Source: Plantago ovata (lineage: Eukaryota > Streptophyta > Magnoliopsida > Lamiales > Plantaginaceae). Taken from it: a stretch of DNA of 64,000 nucleotides. Made by a program: the position numbers and the translations under genes. Under the pieces are notes generated by a model. The model saw only the letters and a program-made list of their open reading frames with translations. It did not search any database and was not told the DNA's origin. Below are positions 20,860-31,750 of this stretch, one piece after another (positions within the stretch are counted from its first letter, which is position 1; each line of letters opens with the position of its first letter). Location: contig CM051456.1 of NCBI GenBank assembly GCA_028274465.1, positions 100,725,348 to 100,789,347 on the forward strand, given 5' to 3'.

Positions 20860-20878
20860 TGGCGCCGTTGCCGGGGAC
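20860..20878 (+). other. Primer-binding site of Athila-N (tRNA-Asp type)
   Basis: TGGCGCCGTTGCCGGGGAC starts 3 bp after the LTR. This is the primer site usual for Athila elements, complementary to tRNA-Asp. A leader of about 205 bp without features follows to the gag ATG at 21084. Confidence 0.85.
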
Positions 20879-21083
20879 TATACTCCTTTTTTCCATTTAA
20901 TTTGTTTTTATTTACAGCTTTAGATTCCTAATTCTTTTAGTTTTAGTTTTTCTTTATTAATCTCTTTCTAATACTCCTTTCCTAGCTTAGTAGACTTCGA
21001 AATCCAGAAATTTTCTCGATTTTTGAAATTTCTAACGAGGCTAATTTTTAGTTTTGAGTTACTCTTGATACAGATTTCCAGGT

Positions 21084-23292
21084 ATGACGACCTTAAAAGC
21101 CCGCTTGACACCGACATTCTCACAAGTCAGGAGGGGGTCAGCTATATACTTGGAAGAAGAGTTATCGGGGTACGAGGTAACAAACACCATAGTGAGAAGG
21201 ATACCGAGGTTCGAAGAAGGAGAAGATATGAATCCAATAAGCTTCATCAGATCCTATGAAGAGGAGATAGCAAAAGTTCCCGCAAAGGGATTCACCGAGG
21301 ATCAATTATGCAGGAAATTATTTCCTTTTGCTTTGGGATATGAACCGAGGATATGGATAGCAAGGTTAGCACCAGGATCGCTGAAAACCTGGAGCCAAGT
21401 GGTAGAAGAATTCTTGGCACGTTTCATGCCTTACCATGAGACGATTGCACTACGGAATCGGATCGAATACTTTAAGCAAGGAGAATACGAGCGGTTCTGT
21501 GACCTATGAACGTTTTGAGCTGTATAAACGTGAGTGCCCCCACCACCGTTTCGACGATGGGGAGTTGATTTGGTTTTTTGTTGGAGGACTACGAGATGAA
21601 GTTAGGCTTCAAATAGATGGGATATGTGGAGGTTTGGAAGAATGTACAGTTGAAGAGGCAGTGAAGGTCTTTCAAACGTACGCCAATGGATCTGCACAAT
21701 CCGAGAAAATCATGTCAAACGAAGTCGCCAACATATACTCAAATCAAAACGATACTGTGGGGGTAAACGACAGCTATTCTGAGGACGAAGACCTCAGTGA
21801 GGAGGAGGAACTTGCATTTTACGCAGGAATCAAAGCCATTGAGAGTGTCTTCGAAGTAGCACACGCAGAGTAGGTTGATAACAATCTTCGCATCGAGAAG
21901 GCTTTTGAAGCGATCGAAGTAACTGAGCAACTGATCAAGGAACTTAGCCTACTGAAGTGTGGAAGGTGTGGTAATGAAGTCGAGGATACCCCACCAGAAG
22001 TAGTGAGCAAACCACCCGAGGTGACGAGCGAATCACCTCCCGACTCCAAGGAACAGGACAATCCTAGTCCTGCTGAGGAGATAACTGAAGCTGATCCCGA
22101 GCAACCTCCAACTGAAGCTACCGAGGAGAATGAGTACGAAGAGGTGAATCTACTGCTCCGAGGAGGCAAGATGACCAAAATTCCTAACTTTGTACGTCCT
22201 AAGCGGGCGGAATCTACTGAGGTCAATGATAGAGGGGCAAGTACAGAACAAGCAATTGGAGGAAGTCCAGAAGAACCTCAAGAAGTTCCAGGAAAGAATG
22301 ATGAACCAAGACCATCTGTGATAGACATAGATGATGATGAAGCCGAGGAAGGAACCAGTATGCCAGGAGGACTCCACAAATCTTCCAATCCATATGTGCC
22401 TCCGAAGCCACATGTGCCATACCCGAGTCGGATCAAACCAGTCAAGAAGGATATTCAAGATTCACCCCTATTCCAAAGACTGTCAAAGGTGGAGGTCAAT
22501 GTGCCACTCTTAGAGTTGATTAAGAATATTCCGGCTTATACGAAATTCTTTCGTGAGATCAAGAACAAAAGGATTACTTCAGGAAAGGAAGTGAATGGGG
22601 TTGAAACGGTCAATTCGATTGCCGGATTGCCGATGAAGAAAAAGGATCCTGGCAGCTTCATCATCGAGATAGCCTTAGGGAATGGACGAACTACGCAGGC
22701 AATGCTTGAGTTAGGAGCTAGCATTAACTTAATGCCGTATTCGGTATACAAGGCCCTGGAACTCGGAGAATTAACACCAACTGATATGGTGGTCCAAATG
22801 GCGGACCAAAGTATGAAGAGGCCAGTCGGGATAATAGAAGACATCCTTGTGAAAGTGGACAAATTGATAATCCCAACTGATTTTGTAGTAATAAAATCCG
22901 CGGACGAGGGACAGAGCCATGTCCGTGAGCACATAGTACTACTGGGGAGACCATTCATGGCAACTACCAACACATACCTAGAACTTAAGGGCAAGAAAAT
23001 AACTATGGAGGTAATGGGCGAAAAGATTGAGTTGGTAGGATGCAGCGTCAGAGACAAGGAAGTTACGGAGGAATTAAAATTTGTCGATTGGTACGAATCC
23101 ACAATTCCAGAATTTCATCATAGCCATGGCGACCGCGAACCACTTGAGGAAGCACTAACAATGCAAGCTGAGACGTGCTACATGACCAAAGAAGCAAGGG
23201 AACTAGTGGAAATAATGGATAGCACACCAGAAATCCCCGCAGGAGAAGAGGTACATGAACCTTTGGATGAGGAAGAAGAAGAAAGATCCTGA
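21084..23292 (+). pseudogene. gag: Athila-N gag and protease, frameshifted
   Basis: Start ATG at 21084 (MTTLKARLTPTF). The Retrotrans_gag domain covers about the first 200 residues (SFIRSYEEEI, then WSQVVEEFLARFMP). A +1 frame change near 21470-21500 breaks it (stop at 21507); the new frame continues with YERFELYKRECPHHRF. A TAG stop at 21871 follows, then the frame is open to 23292. This part has an acidic Pro/Glu-rich spacer and a retropepsin-like domain near 22690-22960 (ELGASINLMP, then HIVLLGRPF). The active-site position reads Glu (GAG at 22708) where Athila proteases normally have Asp. The end overlaps the pol ORF by a frameshift in a GAA run (about 23275). Confidence 0.85.
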
Positions 23293-26206
23293 AGAACCTA
23301 GCTTAGAATTGAAACCGCTTCCTGCGCACCTCAAGTATGTGTATTTAGGAGAAAATGGGAAAAAGCCTGTGATTGTCTCCTCACATCTCTCAGACGATGA
23401 AGAAAGTAAGCTGATTGAAGTATTAAAGGAAAATTCCGCAGCTATAGGATGGGGGATCAGCGATATCAAAGGAATAAGCCCTACAAGATGCGTTCACAAC
23501 ATCACTCTAGAACAAGATGCCAAACCTGTTAGGCAACCTCAGCGAAGGATTAATCCGGCAATGCAAGAGGTGGTAAAAAAGGAAGTGATCAAGTTGTTAG
23601 ATGCTGATATGATTTACCCCATTCTAGATAGTCGATGGGTGAGCCCGGTACATGTAGTTCCTAAGAAATCGGGAGTCACGGTGGAAGAGAATGAGAATGG
23701 AGAATTGGTACCAGTTAGGAAGACCACTGGATGGCGGATGTGCATTGACTACAGAAGATTAAATGCCGCTACTAAAAAGGATCACTTCCCTTTACCATTT
23801 ATAGATGACATGCTAAACCGCCTTGCGGGGCGGAAGTTCTATTGTTTTCTTGATGGTTTATCAGGTTTCTACCAGATTCCGATTGCACCAGAGGATCAGG
23901 AGAAGACGACATTCACTTGCCCATTCGGAACATTTGCCTATAGGAGGATGCCATTTGGACTATGCAACGCTCCCGCCACTTTTCAAAGGTGCATGCTTTC
24001 TGTTTTCTCTGACATGGTAACTAAATTTGTTGAAGTTTTCATGGATGATTTTTCCCTTTTTGGTGATTCATTTGATGAGTGCTTGCAAAGACTAGATCTA
24101 GTTAAAAGGTGCATTGAATGCAACTTGACCTTAAGCTGGGAGAAGAGTCACTATATGGTTAGAGAAGGCATTGTTCTAGGGCATGTAGTTTCTGAAAGAG
24201 GTATTGAGGTAGACAGGGCTAAGATAGAAATCATTGAAAAACTTCCCCCACCTACTTGCGTGAAAGAATTGCAATCTTTTCTTGGCCATGTAGGTTTTCA
24301 TAGGAGGTTTATTAAAGATTTTTCGAAAATTGCTAAACCTCTAAGTAGCTTGCTTGCTAAAGATGTGGTTTTCCATTTTTCTAATGAATGTTTAGTTGCT
24401 TTTAATACCCTTAAGGAAAAGCTTGTTTCTGCTCCCATTGTTGTGCCGCCTGACTGGAATCTTCCTTTCGAAATTATGTGTGATGCTTCGAATTTTGCTA
24501 TGGGTGCTGTTTTATGCCAAAAAGTTGATAAGCAGTATTGTGTGATTTATTATGTTAGTAAGACTCTAGACTCCGCGCAGGTTAATTATACAACTACGGA
24601 AAAGGAATTTTTAGCTGTTGTCTTTGCTTTACAAAAGTTTAGGTCTTACTTAATTGGACATCCTGTGAATGTCCATACTGATCATGCTACTTTGAGACAT
24701 TTGATAGCTAAGCAAGATTCTAAGCCTAGATTAATCCGTTGGGTCCTTTTGCTCCAAGACTTTGATTTAACTATAGTGGATAGAGCTGGTAGGGAGAATT
24801 TAGTAGCAGATCATTTATCTAGAATACCTAATATTCCTGTTGATCCGATACCCATCAATGAAGACCTCCCCGATGAACACCTCATGAAAGCTAATGAAGA
24901 ACCATGGTATGCGGATATTGTAAACTATTTAGCTATGAATATTTGCCCCACTAACTTTTCAGCCTCGGACAAGAGAGCTCTGGCTAAGCAATGCAGGACT
25001 TATATATGGGATGATCCGCATCTATTCAAGGAAGGAGCTGATGGGATTCTAAGGAGATGCGTTCCACAAGAAGAACAACAAAGTGTCCTGAGCCATTGCC
25101 ATGAGCTTAACTGTGGGGGGCACTACAGTGGATTAAAGACAGCACGCAAGGTACTGCAGGCAGGATTTTTCTGGCCAACAATATACAAAGATGCTCGAAG
25201 TTTTGTAAAGAATTGTGACCCGTGTCAACGAGGTGGTGGTATCGGCAAGAAAGATGAAATGCCCCTTCAAGGGAATCTAGTGGTAGAACCTTTCGATGTA
25301 TGGGGGATTGATTTTATGGGACCATTTCCAAACAGTGGAGGCTATGAATACATTCTTGTTGCAGTGGACTACGTGACTAAATGGGTAGAGGCAATTCCTA
25401 CAAAAATAAATGACGGCGTAGTGGTTATGAAGTTCTTGAAGGAAGTGATATTCTCAAGATTTGGGTGCCCTAGGACAATCATCAGTGATGGAGGGTCACA
25501 CTTCGTCAATAGAACGTTTGCTGCCCTTCTTAAGAGATACAGTGTCCACCACAGTGTCGCTACACCTTATCACCCACAGACATCGGGGCAAGTCGAAGTC
25601 AGCAACCGTCAAATCAAGAAGATCCTAGAGCGAGTAGTGAAGCCTAGTAGGAAGGATTGGGCAGGAAAATTAAATGATGCACTTTGGGCATACAAGACTA
25701 GCTACAAGACGGTGATTGGGACCACTCCGTACAGGCTTGTGTATGGGAAAGCGTGTCATCTTCCCGTAGAACTAGAACACAAGGCATATTGGGCTATTAA
25801 AGCACTCATTCTTGATATGGGAAAGGCTGGCGAGGAACGATTGTTGCAACTAGATGAGCTTGATGAATTACGACTAGGTGCTTATGAGAATGCAAAGATC
25901 TACAAGGAACGTACTAAGAAGTATCACGATCGTGGTATAGTACGAAAGGAATTGATTCCTGGACAGAAAGCTTTGGTGTTCAATTCTCGCCTTCGACTAT
26001 TCCCTGGAAAGCTCCGTACTCGTTGGGATGGACCGTACGAAATTCTCGAAGTTGCTCCCCATGGAGCTGTTAAACTCTTCGATCCAAAGACGGGCAATAC
26101 CTTCAAGGTGAATGGCCAGCGAGTGAAGCCGTATTTCGAGATATCTAGTGATCAAAGGGAGGTTGATCACCTTGAGCTTACCCTTACTGCCTCCACTAAA
26201 GGTTAG
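23255..26206 (+). CDS. pol: Athila-N pol: reverse transcriptase, RNase H, integrase
   Basis: 983 codons with no internal stop. The ATG at 23255 is only formal: gag-pol is normally one frame in Athila, and the first 10 codons lie in the overlap produced by an indel at the GAA run. [13 protein letters not shown], then [12 protein letters not shown], catalytic FMDD at about residue 262. RNase [13 protein letters not shown] (about 408), [20 protein letters not shown]. Integrase: zinc-binding H...H and CDPC (about 618-660), catalytic D in WGIDFMGP (about 685), D in SDGGSHF (about 743) and E in GQVEVSN (about 779), then a C-terminal [12 protein letters not shown]. No chromodomain. It makes and integrates cDNA in cytoplasmic particles and the nucleus. 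All key residues are present; it is the best-preserved pol in the window. Confidence 0.93.
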   Translation: MNLWMRKKKKDPEEPSLELKPLPAHLKYVYLGENGKKPVIVSSHLSDDEESKLIEVLKENSAAIGWGISDIKGISPTRCVHNITLEQDAKPVRQPQRRINPAMQEVVKKEVIKLLDADMIYPILDSRWVSPVHVVPKKSGVTVEENENGELVPVRKTTGWRMCIDYRRLNAATKKDHFPLPFIDDMLNRLAGRKFYCFLDGLSGFYQIPIAPEDQEKTTFTCPFGTFAYRRMPFGLCNAPATFQRCMLSVFSDMVTKFVEVFMDDFSLFGDSFDECLQRLDLVKRCIECNLTLSWEKSHYMVREGIVLGHVVSERGIEVDRAKIEIIEKLPPPTCVKELQSFLGHVGFHRRFIKDFSKIAKPLSSLLAKDVVFHFSNECLVAFNTLKEKLVSAPIVVPPDWNLPFEIMCDASNFAMGAVLCQKVDKQYCVIYYVSKTLDSAQVNYTTTEKEFLAVVFALQKFRSYLIGHPVNVHTDHATLRHLIAKQDSKPRLIRWVLLLQDFDLTIVDRAGRENLVADHLSRIPNIPVDPIPINEDLPDEHLMKANEEPWYADIVNYLAMNICPTNFSASDKRALAKQCRTYIWDDPHLFKEGADGILRRCVPQEEQQSVLSHCHELNCGGHYSGLKTARKVLQAGFFWPTIYKDARSFVKNCDPCQRGGGIGKKDEMPLQGNLVVEPFDVWGIDFMGPFPNSGGYEYILVAVDYVTKWVEAIPTKINDGVVVMKFLKEVIFSRFGCPRTIISDGGSHFVNRTFAALLKRYSVHHSVATPYHPQTSGQVEVSNRQIKKILERVVKPSRKDWAGKLNDALWAYKTSYKTVIGTTPYRLVYGKACHLPVELEHKAYWAIKALILDMGKAGEERLLQLDELDELRLGAYENAKIYKERTKKYHDRGIVRKELIPGQKALVFNSRLRLFPGKLRTRWDGPYEILEVAPHGAVKLFDPKTGNTFKVNGQRVKPYFEISSDQREVDHLELTLTASTKG

Positions 26207-26782
26207 TGTGTTTTGTTTTGTTTTCTCACGAGTTTGATTGAGTATTATAGGTAACTTATACAAGCATTAGCTCTAACCTTGGATCCACTTTCGGCGTTCG
26301 GGACGAGCGACGACGTTCAGGTTTGGGGAGGAGGTTATCGCTGGTTATCTCTATACTTATCTTGCTTATGAAAAACTCGTGAATTTTTTCGCATTTGCAC
26401 GTTTACTGCTTTCCTAGGATAGTTTTGGATGTTTTATATGGAGTTTATTGCCGAATTTTTTGAACTTTTTTATTGGGTAGATCAACTAGCTATGCCATTA
26501 ATCGTATGCTTCATCTCTATGAATTTGTTTGAGGTTTTTCTCGCTTGGTTTGTCACATTTATGTATTGCACTTTGTTGAGCTAGGTAGTCTCGACATCAC
26601 TTAGTGGTGTTTTCTCTACTGCGGTTCACGAAGGCCTTTATAATAGGATGATGCATGTTAGGGTCTTATGGTTGTTTTCCCGAGTAATTATGTACCTAAG
26701 AGGCAACAAGTCTTCACCATGCTTTGAGATTGCTAAATGCCTAGGAAGGAGGTAGTGTGAGGTTGTGTGATCCTTTGTTTAT

Positions 26783-26815
26783 AACCTATTCTTCTGAATA
26801 GGTTTGGGGAGGGGG
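26783..26815 (+). repeat. Hairpin-PPT module 1 of Athila-N
   Basis: Arm AACCTATTC, loop TTCT, complement GAATAGGTT, running straight into TTTGGGGAGGGGG. Confidence 0.8.
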
Positions 26816-26895
26816 TTACACCATCATAGACTTGTTTCTGTTTTTCATTCTCGTATCGTGAGTTTATTTTCCTTTTTCCGTAAATTTTGAACTCC

Positions 26896-26924
26896 AACCT
26901 ATTCTTTCGAATAGGTTTGGGGAA
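26896..26924 (+). repeat. Hairpin-PPT module 2 of Athila-N
   Basis: Same 9-bp arms as module 1 with loop TTTC, followed by TTTGGGGAAG. Confidence 0.8.
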
Positions 26925-26969
26925 GTCGTGTGAGTCTTTTTGTTTCTCTCTTTGTTATGCTACTGCTGG

Positions 26970-27108
26970 CTAAAAAAAAAATCGAAAAAAAGAAAGAAAA
27001 ATTCCAGGAAAAAAATAGAGAAAAAGGAAAAAAGAATCTGGAAAGAAGAAAAAAAAAAAAAGAAGACCCTAAAAAAAAAGAGCAAAGAAGGGTCCAAAAA
27101 GAAAGCCA
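26970..27108 (+). repeat. Long purine-rich tract in the Athila-N 3' region
   Basis: About 140 bp, almost all A and G on the sense strand. Athila-H has a matching tract (44078-44172, minus strand). Lys-rich reading frames here are composition artefacts. Confidence 0.75.
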
Positions 27109-27699
27109 AATAGCAGTTTAGCAAAATTTTGAGTCTTTTCCATTTTCGTATCGTTCTTAATCGTGTTTTTCTATTTTTTATCTCTTTTGTCTTGAGTGTC
27201 ATCTGTTCTAGACCACCCTCGTCCTGCCATTCAGGAAGTGGTGAATAGCTTAAGATTTTTACTTGAGAGATGGGTAGAATAGGGGAGAGTTATCTTTTAA
27301 AGGGAACCCTCCTTCGTTTGATGAGAGCCAGTACTGGTTCGACCTCTTTTGAGGGAAAGTCTTCACATGGTGGAACAGCAGTAAGTCCTCAGTTTCATAG
27401 GCACGGGGCAACCATTCGTATCTTAGCATGCATCATTAGGTCGTCACTGACTAGGTCCAGGTAGAGAATGTTACGAGAGACTATCTTGTCTTGACATAAG
27501 TGCTTATGTGGATGTGTATAAGTCAATCGAGGTATTCTTCAACCTATATTCATGCTTTGATTTATTTGGTTTTTGTTCATATGTTATTTGATAGATTCAG
27601 TAATTTAGTTCATTTTATTTGGCATGAAACTCCATTTTTGAGTCTTGCATGTTTGTTGTATTAGAGTCTAGCTTAGTTGCTTGAGGACAAGCAAAGTTC

Positions 27700-27712
27700 G
27701 GTTTGGGGAGTT
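27700..27712 (+). other. Polypurine tract of Athila-N
   Basis: GGTTTGGGGAGTT abuts the TGATGAATG start of the 3' LTR. It is preceded by TTGAGGACAAGCAAAG. Confidence 0.9.
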
Positions 27713-28988
27713 TGATGAATGTGTATTTTACACTTTCATTCGAGTCTTTTTCACCTATTTTAGCTATCCTCTATGATAATTTAGCTATATTTTAGTACAT
27801 TTTATTAGAATAGTGTCACGTTTCCCTTTAGAATTTATTTTACAGGTTTTGGTTGAAATTCGGAGATTTCGGGGCAATTATATTGAAGTCTACAAGGAAT
27901 TGGTGTTCCAGAAGCCTATTTGGAGTATCTGAAGGTTTCCGGATAGGATTTGGAGTCTAGGGGCCGAATCTGGAGGTTAGAAGGCTACTAGAAGTCATAA
28001 ACCGAGTCCGAAAAGGTGAAGAAATCCAAATTCGCGTCGAAAAACGCGGAAATTCCGCGAAAAACTGGGGGGCGAACCGCCCCAGCCAGAGGCGAACCGC
28101 CCCAGAGGAAATTCGGGGCCTATATATAGAGCTCAAGTTTTTCTCCGAAAATCATATCTTTCCAAGCCTACTTTCTCACCTCTCTCTATAGTTTTAGGTA
28201 GGAACTTCCCGGGGCCTGTCCTGGGAGTTCCGTAGCATAGGGGATACTTTTTCATAGCAGATTGGAGCGCGTAGGATCGCAATCATCCGGAGATTGACAA
28301 CCTTCGGTAACTTTGTATCTTACAGTTTTTATCTACTTATTTTATTCTTCTTTCAATATGTTTTCTTCTATGATTGCTATTGATTGCATGCCTATTATGA
28401 GTAGCTAAATTTATCGTTGGTGGTAGTATGTGAATTCTTAGCGAGGGAAGATAATCAAGCTAATGGCTATATCGCGCATTATACTCAGTGTCATTGCTTT
28501 ATTCCGTTGATCAGTTGCAACCAAAATTCTCGTATGTTGTATTGATCATTATGCACACTTGGACACTTGTCGACCAATCAGACCAATTATCTTCGTAGTG
28601 TTGAATAATTACGGAACACAATAGGACGTTAGTTGTTGACAAGTCAGACCCATATTATCTTCGTAGCGCTTAATACTTGCAACAGGACACAAGATTGATT
28701 CAAAGATCTCTATGCAAGACCGAGGAATTTATGCATGATTATCGACCCATTATGTTAAGAAGGACCATACTATCACCAATCTCCATTATCTGCTTGAAAA
28801 CCCCTATTGCTTTCTATTTGCTGTTTTATATTCTTAATTAGATTTGATAAAGCTAGTATAGTCCTGAGAGAACGACACTCGAGTCATTCTACTACTACAC
28901 TACGGTTTTCGTTGTAGTTGTGCATTGCCTTTGGCTAAATAACAAATATTATTTGCTGAATCGAGACCTGACAAATCTCCGTTCATCA
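27713..28988 (+). repeat. 3' LTR of Athila-N
   Basis: 1276 bp. Relative to the 5' LTR it has a duplicated palindrome unit (second GGCGAACCGCCCC at about 28088-28104) and about 18 extra bp near 28275. It ends CGTTCATCA followed by TSD ATAAC. The segment from 28518 on is repeated in inverted orientation at the end of contig B. Confidence 0.95.
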
Positions 28989-28993
28989 ATAAC
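28989..28993. repeat. TSD ATAAC, right copy, of Athila-N
   Basis: It pairs with 19614-19618. Confidence 0.95.
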
Positions 28994-29602
28994 ACTACTG
29001 AGAATAGACCACAAGGCAGTGGAAATGAAATTCCTGCCCAAGTCCCCGATATCTACATTGTAGATAATTTAGATGATCCAACTTTGGAACCAGCAAGTGA
29101 TATTGCTGCTGATCTGCAAAGAGCGGCACTTGCTGATGCTGATGAAAAGATGGTTGCTGAACAAGCAACTCATCAAGTTGCTGAAGCCCCGCTTGCTGAA
29201 GGACCAGTTGCTGAAATAGCAATGGTTCCAGTTCCTGAAGTTACTGAAACTCAAGATGCATTATTCAAAGACGCATCTCATGATGCTGAGAATACTGGCC
29301 CAAGTTCACCAAAGACATCAATTGACAAAGTCCAGCTTGTACTGGAAGATTTAAGCAAACAAATGGAGTTGGAGATTGAAGAATCATCCAATAAGTCAAT
29401 TGATCTCTTCATGACAAGCAGTGAACTCAAAGGTCAAGATGCTTCTGCTCAACTTGTCATTTCAGAGACAAGGGAGATTGCTGAAACCGCACAGCTTTCT
29501 CAGATAGAGCAAAACGAGAAGTCTGCTGAAGAAACAGTCCAAGAAGTTGAAGAAACTGTTAATGCTGAAAGGACTGAGCCACAAACTGTCCTTCCTCAGC
29601 AG

Positions 29603-29677
29603 GTAGTTAATTCAACCATCAGTAAAACTTCAAATTCTGAAAATTGTTCTTTTGCTAAAATTATCCTTTCTCTACAG
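29603..29677 (+). other. Intron-like segment 1 in copia-1 ORF3 (75 bp)
   Basis: CAG|GTAGTT ... TTTCTCTACAG|A. AT-rich, 25 codons, no in-frame stop. The matching segment in copia-3 (36774-36848) is also 75 bp. Confidence 0.5.
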
Positions 29678-29746
29678 ACTTCTCAAGATGCAAGTCAGAT
29701 GGTTGCTGAAGCCTCTGCACCAGAACCAACACTCCCTGCTCAGCAG

Positions 29747-29818
29747 GTAGTTAATAATTTTGGTATAAAAACTAAGTTTGACAGCTTAGTACTTGTGTCT
29801 AACTTTAATTTATTTCAG
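29747..29818 (+). other. Intron-like segment 2 in copia-1 ORF3 (72 bp)
   Basis: CAG|GTAGTT ... TTTATTTCAG|G, with a CTAAC branch-point word about 20 nt before the end. 24 codons, no stop. Copia-3 has 72 bp at 36918-36989. Confidence 0.55.
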
Positions 29819-29896
29819 GATGAACAAATGGAGGATGCTACCCAAGCTCCTCATGGAATGGAAATTGTACTACATGAGCTTGCTGACTCTCAGCAG

Positions 29897-29971
29897 GTAA
29901 ATCATGTTTCAGATATAAACTCTAAAACAATTCTCCAAACCAATCCTGATCTAAATAAAATTCTTTTTCAG
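29897..29971 (+). other. Intron-like segment 3 in copia-1 ORF3 (75 bp)
   Basis: CAG|GTAAAT ... TTCTTTTTCAG|G. 25 codons, no stop. Copia-3 has 75 bp at 37086-37160. Confidence 0.55.
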
Positions 29972-30893
29972 GCTCAAAAGGAGACCACTGAAGTGGTACT
30001 CATCACTGAAGATCAGCAAGTAAGTTCTGAAGAACATTACTTGAACTTCAAAAGGACAACTTTGTCAAGAGTTGCTAAGTCCGTCAGCAACTGGCAAAGG
30101 TACAGGAGAATGGATTTCTCAGATCTTCACCTTCATCTCTCAAACGAGAAAAAGAGTTCTTTGTTAAAGCTCGAAACATTTGTCCACTCCATCCTTCCTG
30201 AAGAAATGACATATTCTCAGCAAATGAGTTCCAATCTGATTGCTCAAATCAGAGAGAATATGAAGGCCAAATTTAAGAGTGCCTCTCCAGCTGAACAAGC
30301 TGTGATGCTCAAAGGTCTTTTTGTACCTGTGGTGGCTGATCCCACAAATTAACTGAGGAAGAGGAAGTGACAAGTGTTGCTTTGGATAAGCACGAGGAGC
30401 TAGTCATTCTAACAGATGATGAAGAAGAAGAAGAAGATGAGAACATTCCCACTGATCCCAGTGATGATGAAGGGAAAGATTCTAAGGACAAGAAAGATGA
30501 CGATGATGACAATCAAGGTCCAAGTCCTGGTGCTGATGGATTGAAGTTAATAGTTGCTGAAAATACACAATCTGACAATCAGCAAGGTGAACAACAACAA
30601 TCTCAGCAAGAATCTCAACCTCCTCCTGCTGATGCTGAAAATCAAGCACCTGTGCAAGGTGCTGATACTGAAGAAGAATACGCCAGAAAAAGGGCTACCT
30701 TGAAAAATGGCAAAAGTCCCGTTTCTGATGCCAAGGTTACTGAAGAAAACCTTGTGATGAGGATGAACAAGTTGAAGATTACCAACGCGCCTTACAAAAC
30801 AGTCTCGTGATCCATGCAAGGGATACGCAGGATCTAGAAATTGGTGAATCTTCAAGACCAAGACAAAAGGAAGTTCCATCCCTTCCATTTGCT

Positions 30894-31046
30894 ACTGGCG
30901 AAACTCCAGTAATTGAGCCCCAAACTCAATTGATAAAACTAACTACTGGCGAAACTCCAGTAATTGAGCCACAAACTCAATTGAAACAACTATCTACTGG
31001 TGAAACTCCAGTTGTTGAGTCTGAAGCGTTGCCATCAGCAACCACT
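30894..31046 (+). repeat. Three 51-bp tandem repeats in ORF3
   Basis: Units start at 30894, 30945 and 30996, each encoding TGETPV(I/V)E plus a variable tail (for example EPQTQLIKLT). Copia-3 has one unit (near 38115), so the array expanded in this lineage. Confidence 0.85.
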
Positions 31047-31733
31047 CAACAAAAAGGAAGTGAAGCTACTGATAAAGGTTCAAAAGTTGCTCAACTTGAT
31101 GAATCTGAGGATGATGACGACTTGTCAGATCATGACGATGAACAATCAAAGCGAGACCCAAAAGTTGTTCAGATTCCTCCTCCTGATTACATCACTGTTA
31201 AAGGAGATTCATTAAGAGCCGAACTGCTACTACAAGATGATCAGTTTGCTTCCGAACTAAAAGTTCATTCCTTGACACCTCATTTAGTGCCGTTCCCAAG
31301 AGTTGAGGAGTTTACTCCCAGAATTCTAGCACTAAAACAAGTCCATGATGCCTGCAAAGCTGAAGATGAGGCATTGCTTGCTGAGAGCCCACTTGACATT
31401 GGAAAGATATTGGCTACCGTGCTGAGACGCACTACAACTTTGACAATAGCTCAGAAAGACATCAGTCTTTATCACAAGAGCTATGAAGAAGATGTAAGTC
31501 AAGCGCTCAGGCTTGCAAAGAATGCTCTCGTAAAGGCTCAGACTTACATGGATGAGAAGGCCGCAATAGAGAAAAGACATGAAGAGAACATGATGAATAT
31601 CCAAAGAGAGTTGTCAACAATGACATCTGACCAACAACAAATCATCATGAAGTATAACAGTTTAAACACTCTTGCTGAAAATTGCAATGAGTTTTATTCT
31701 CTGCACATCACTTCGATGTTGCAATCCATGTCT

Positions 31734-31750
31734 AAGGGGGAAAAGAAGAA
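31734..31750 (+). other. PPT-like AAGGGGGAAAAGAAGAA inside ORF3
   Basis: It shares the AAGGGGGAA core of the terminal PPT. It is conserved in part in copia-3 (near 40957). It encodes KGEKK, so the match may be incidental. Confidence 0.35.

Larger units (their letters stand above)
26207..27712 (+). other. 3' untranslated region of Athila-N
   Basis: 1.5 kb without a domain. It holds a PPT-like word (26321-26334), two hairpin-PPT modules (26783-26815, 26896-26924), a purine-rich tract (26970-27108) and the true PPT. There is no remnant of the extra ORF present in Athila-H. Its order matches the Athila-H 3' region on both sides of the copia-1 insertion. Confidence 0.8.
19619..28988 (+). mobile_element. 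Athila-N: nearly complete Athila-lineage Ty3/gypsy element
   Basis: 9370 bp with LTRs of 1238 and 1276 bp, tRNA-Asp-type PBS, gag-protease, a long pol ORF, a 1.5-kb 3' region and a PPT. Pol order is RT-RH-INT, with the FMDD form of the RT motif and no chromodomain, as in Athila. The 38-bp LTR length difference is two small indels (near 28080 and 28275); otherwise the LTRs are nearly identical, so this is a young insertion. Unlike Athila-H, it has no extra ORF between pol and the 3' LTR. Gag-protease has a frameshift and a stop. Confidence 0.93.

Noticed and set aside
26930..27121. Lys-rich reading frame.
   Set aside because: It translates the purine tract, with no homologue outside it.
30347..30352. 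A real frameshift in ORF3 at DPTN.
   Set aside because: Contig B has one more C at the same place and stays in frame; most likely a homopolymer error in contig A.
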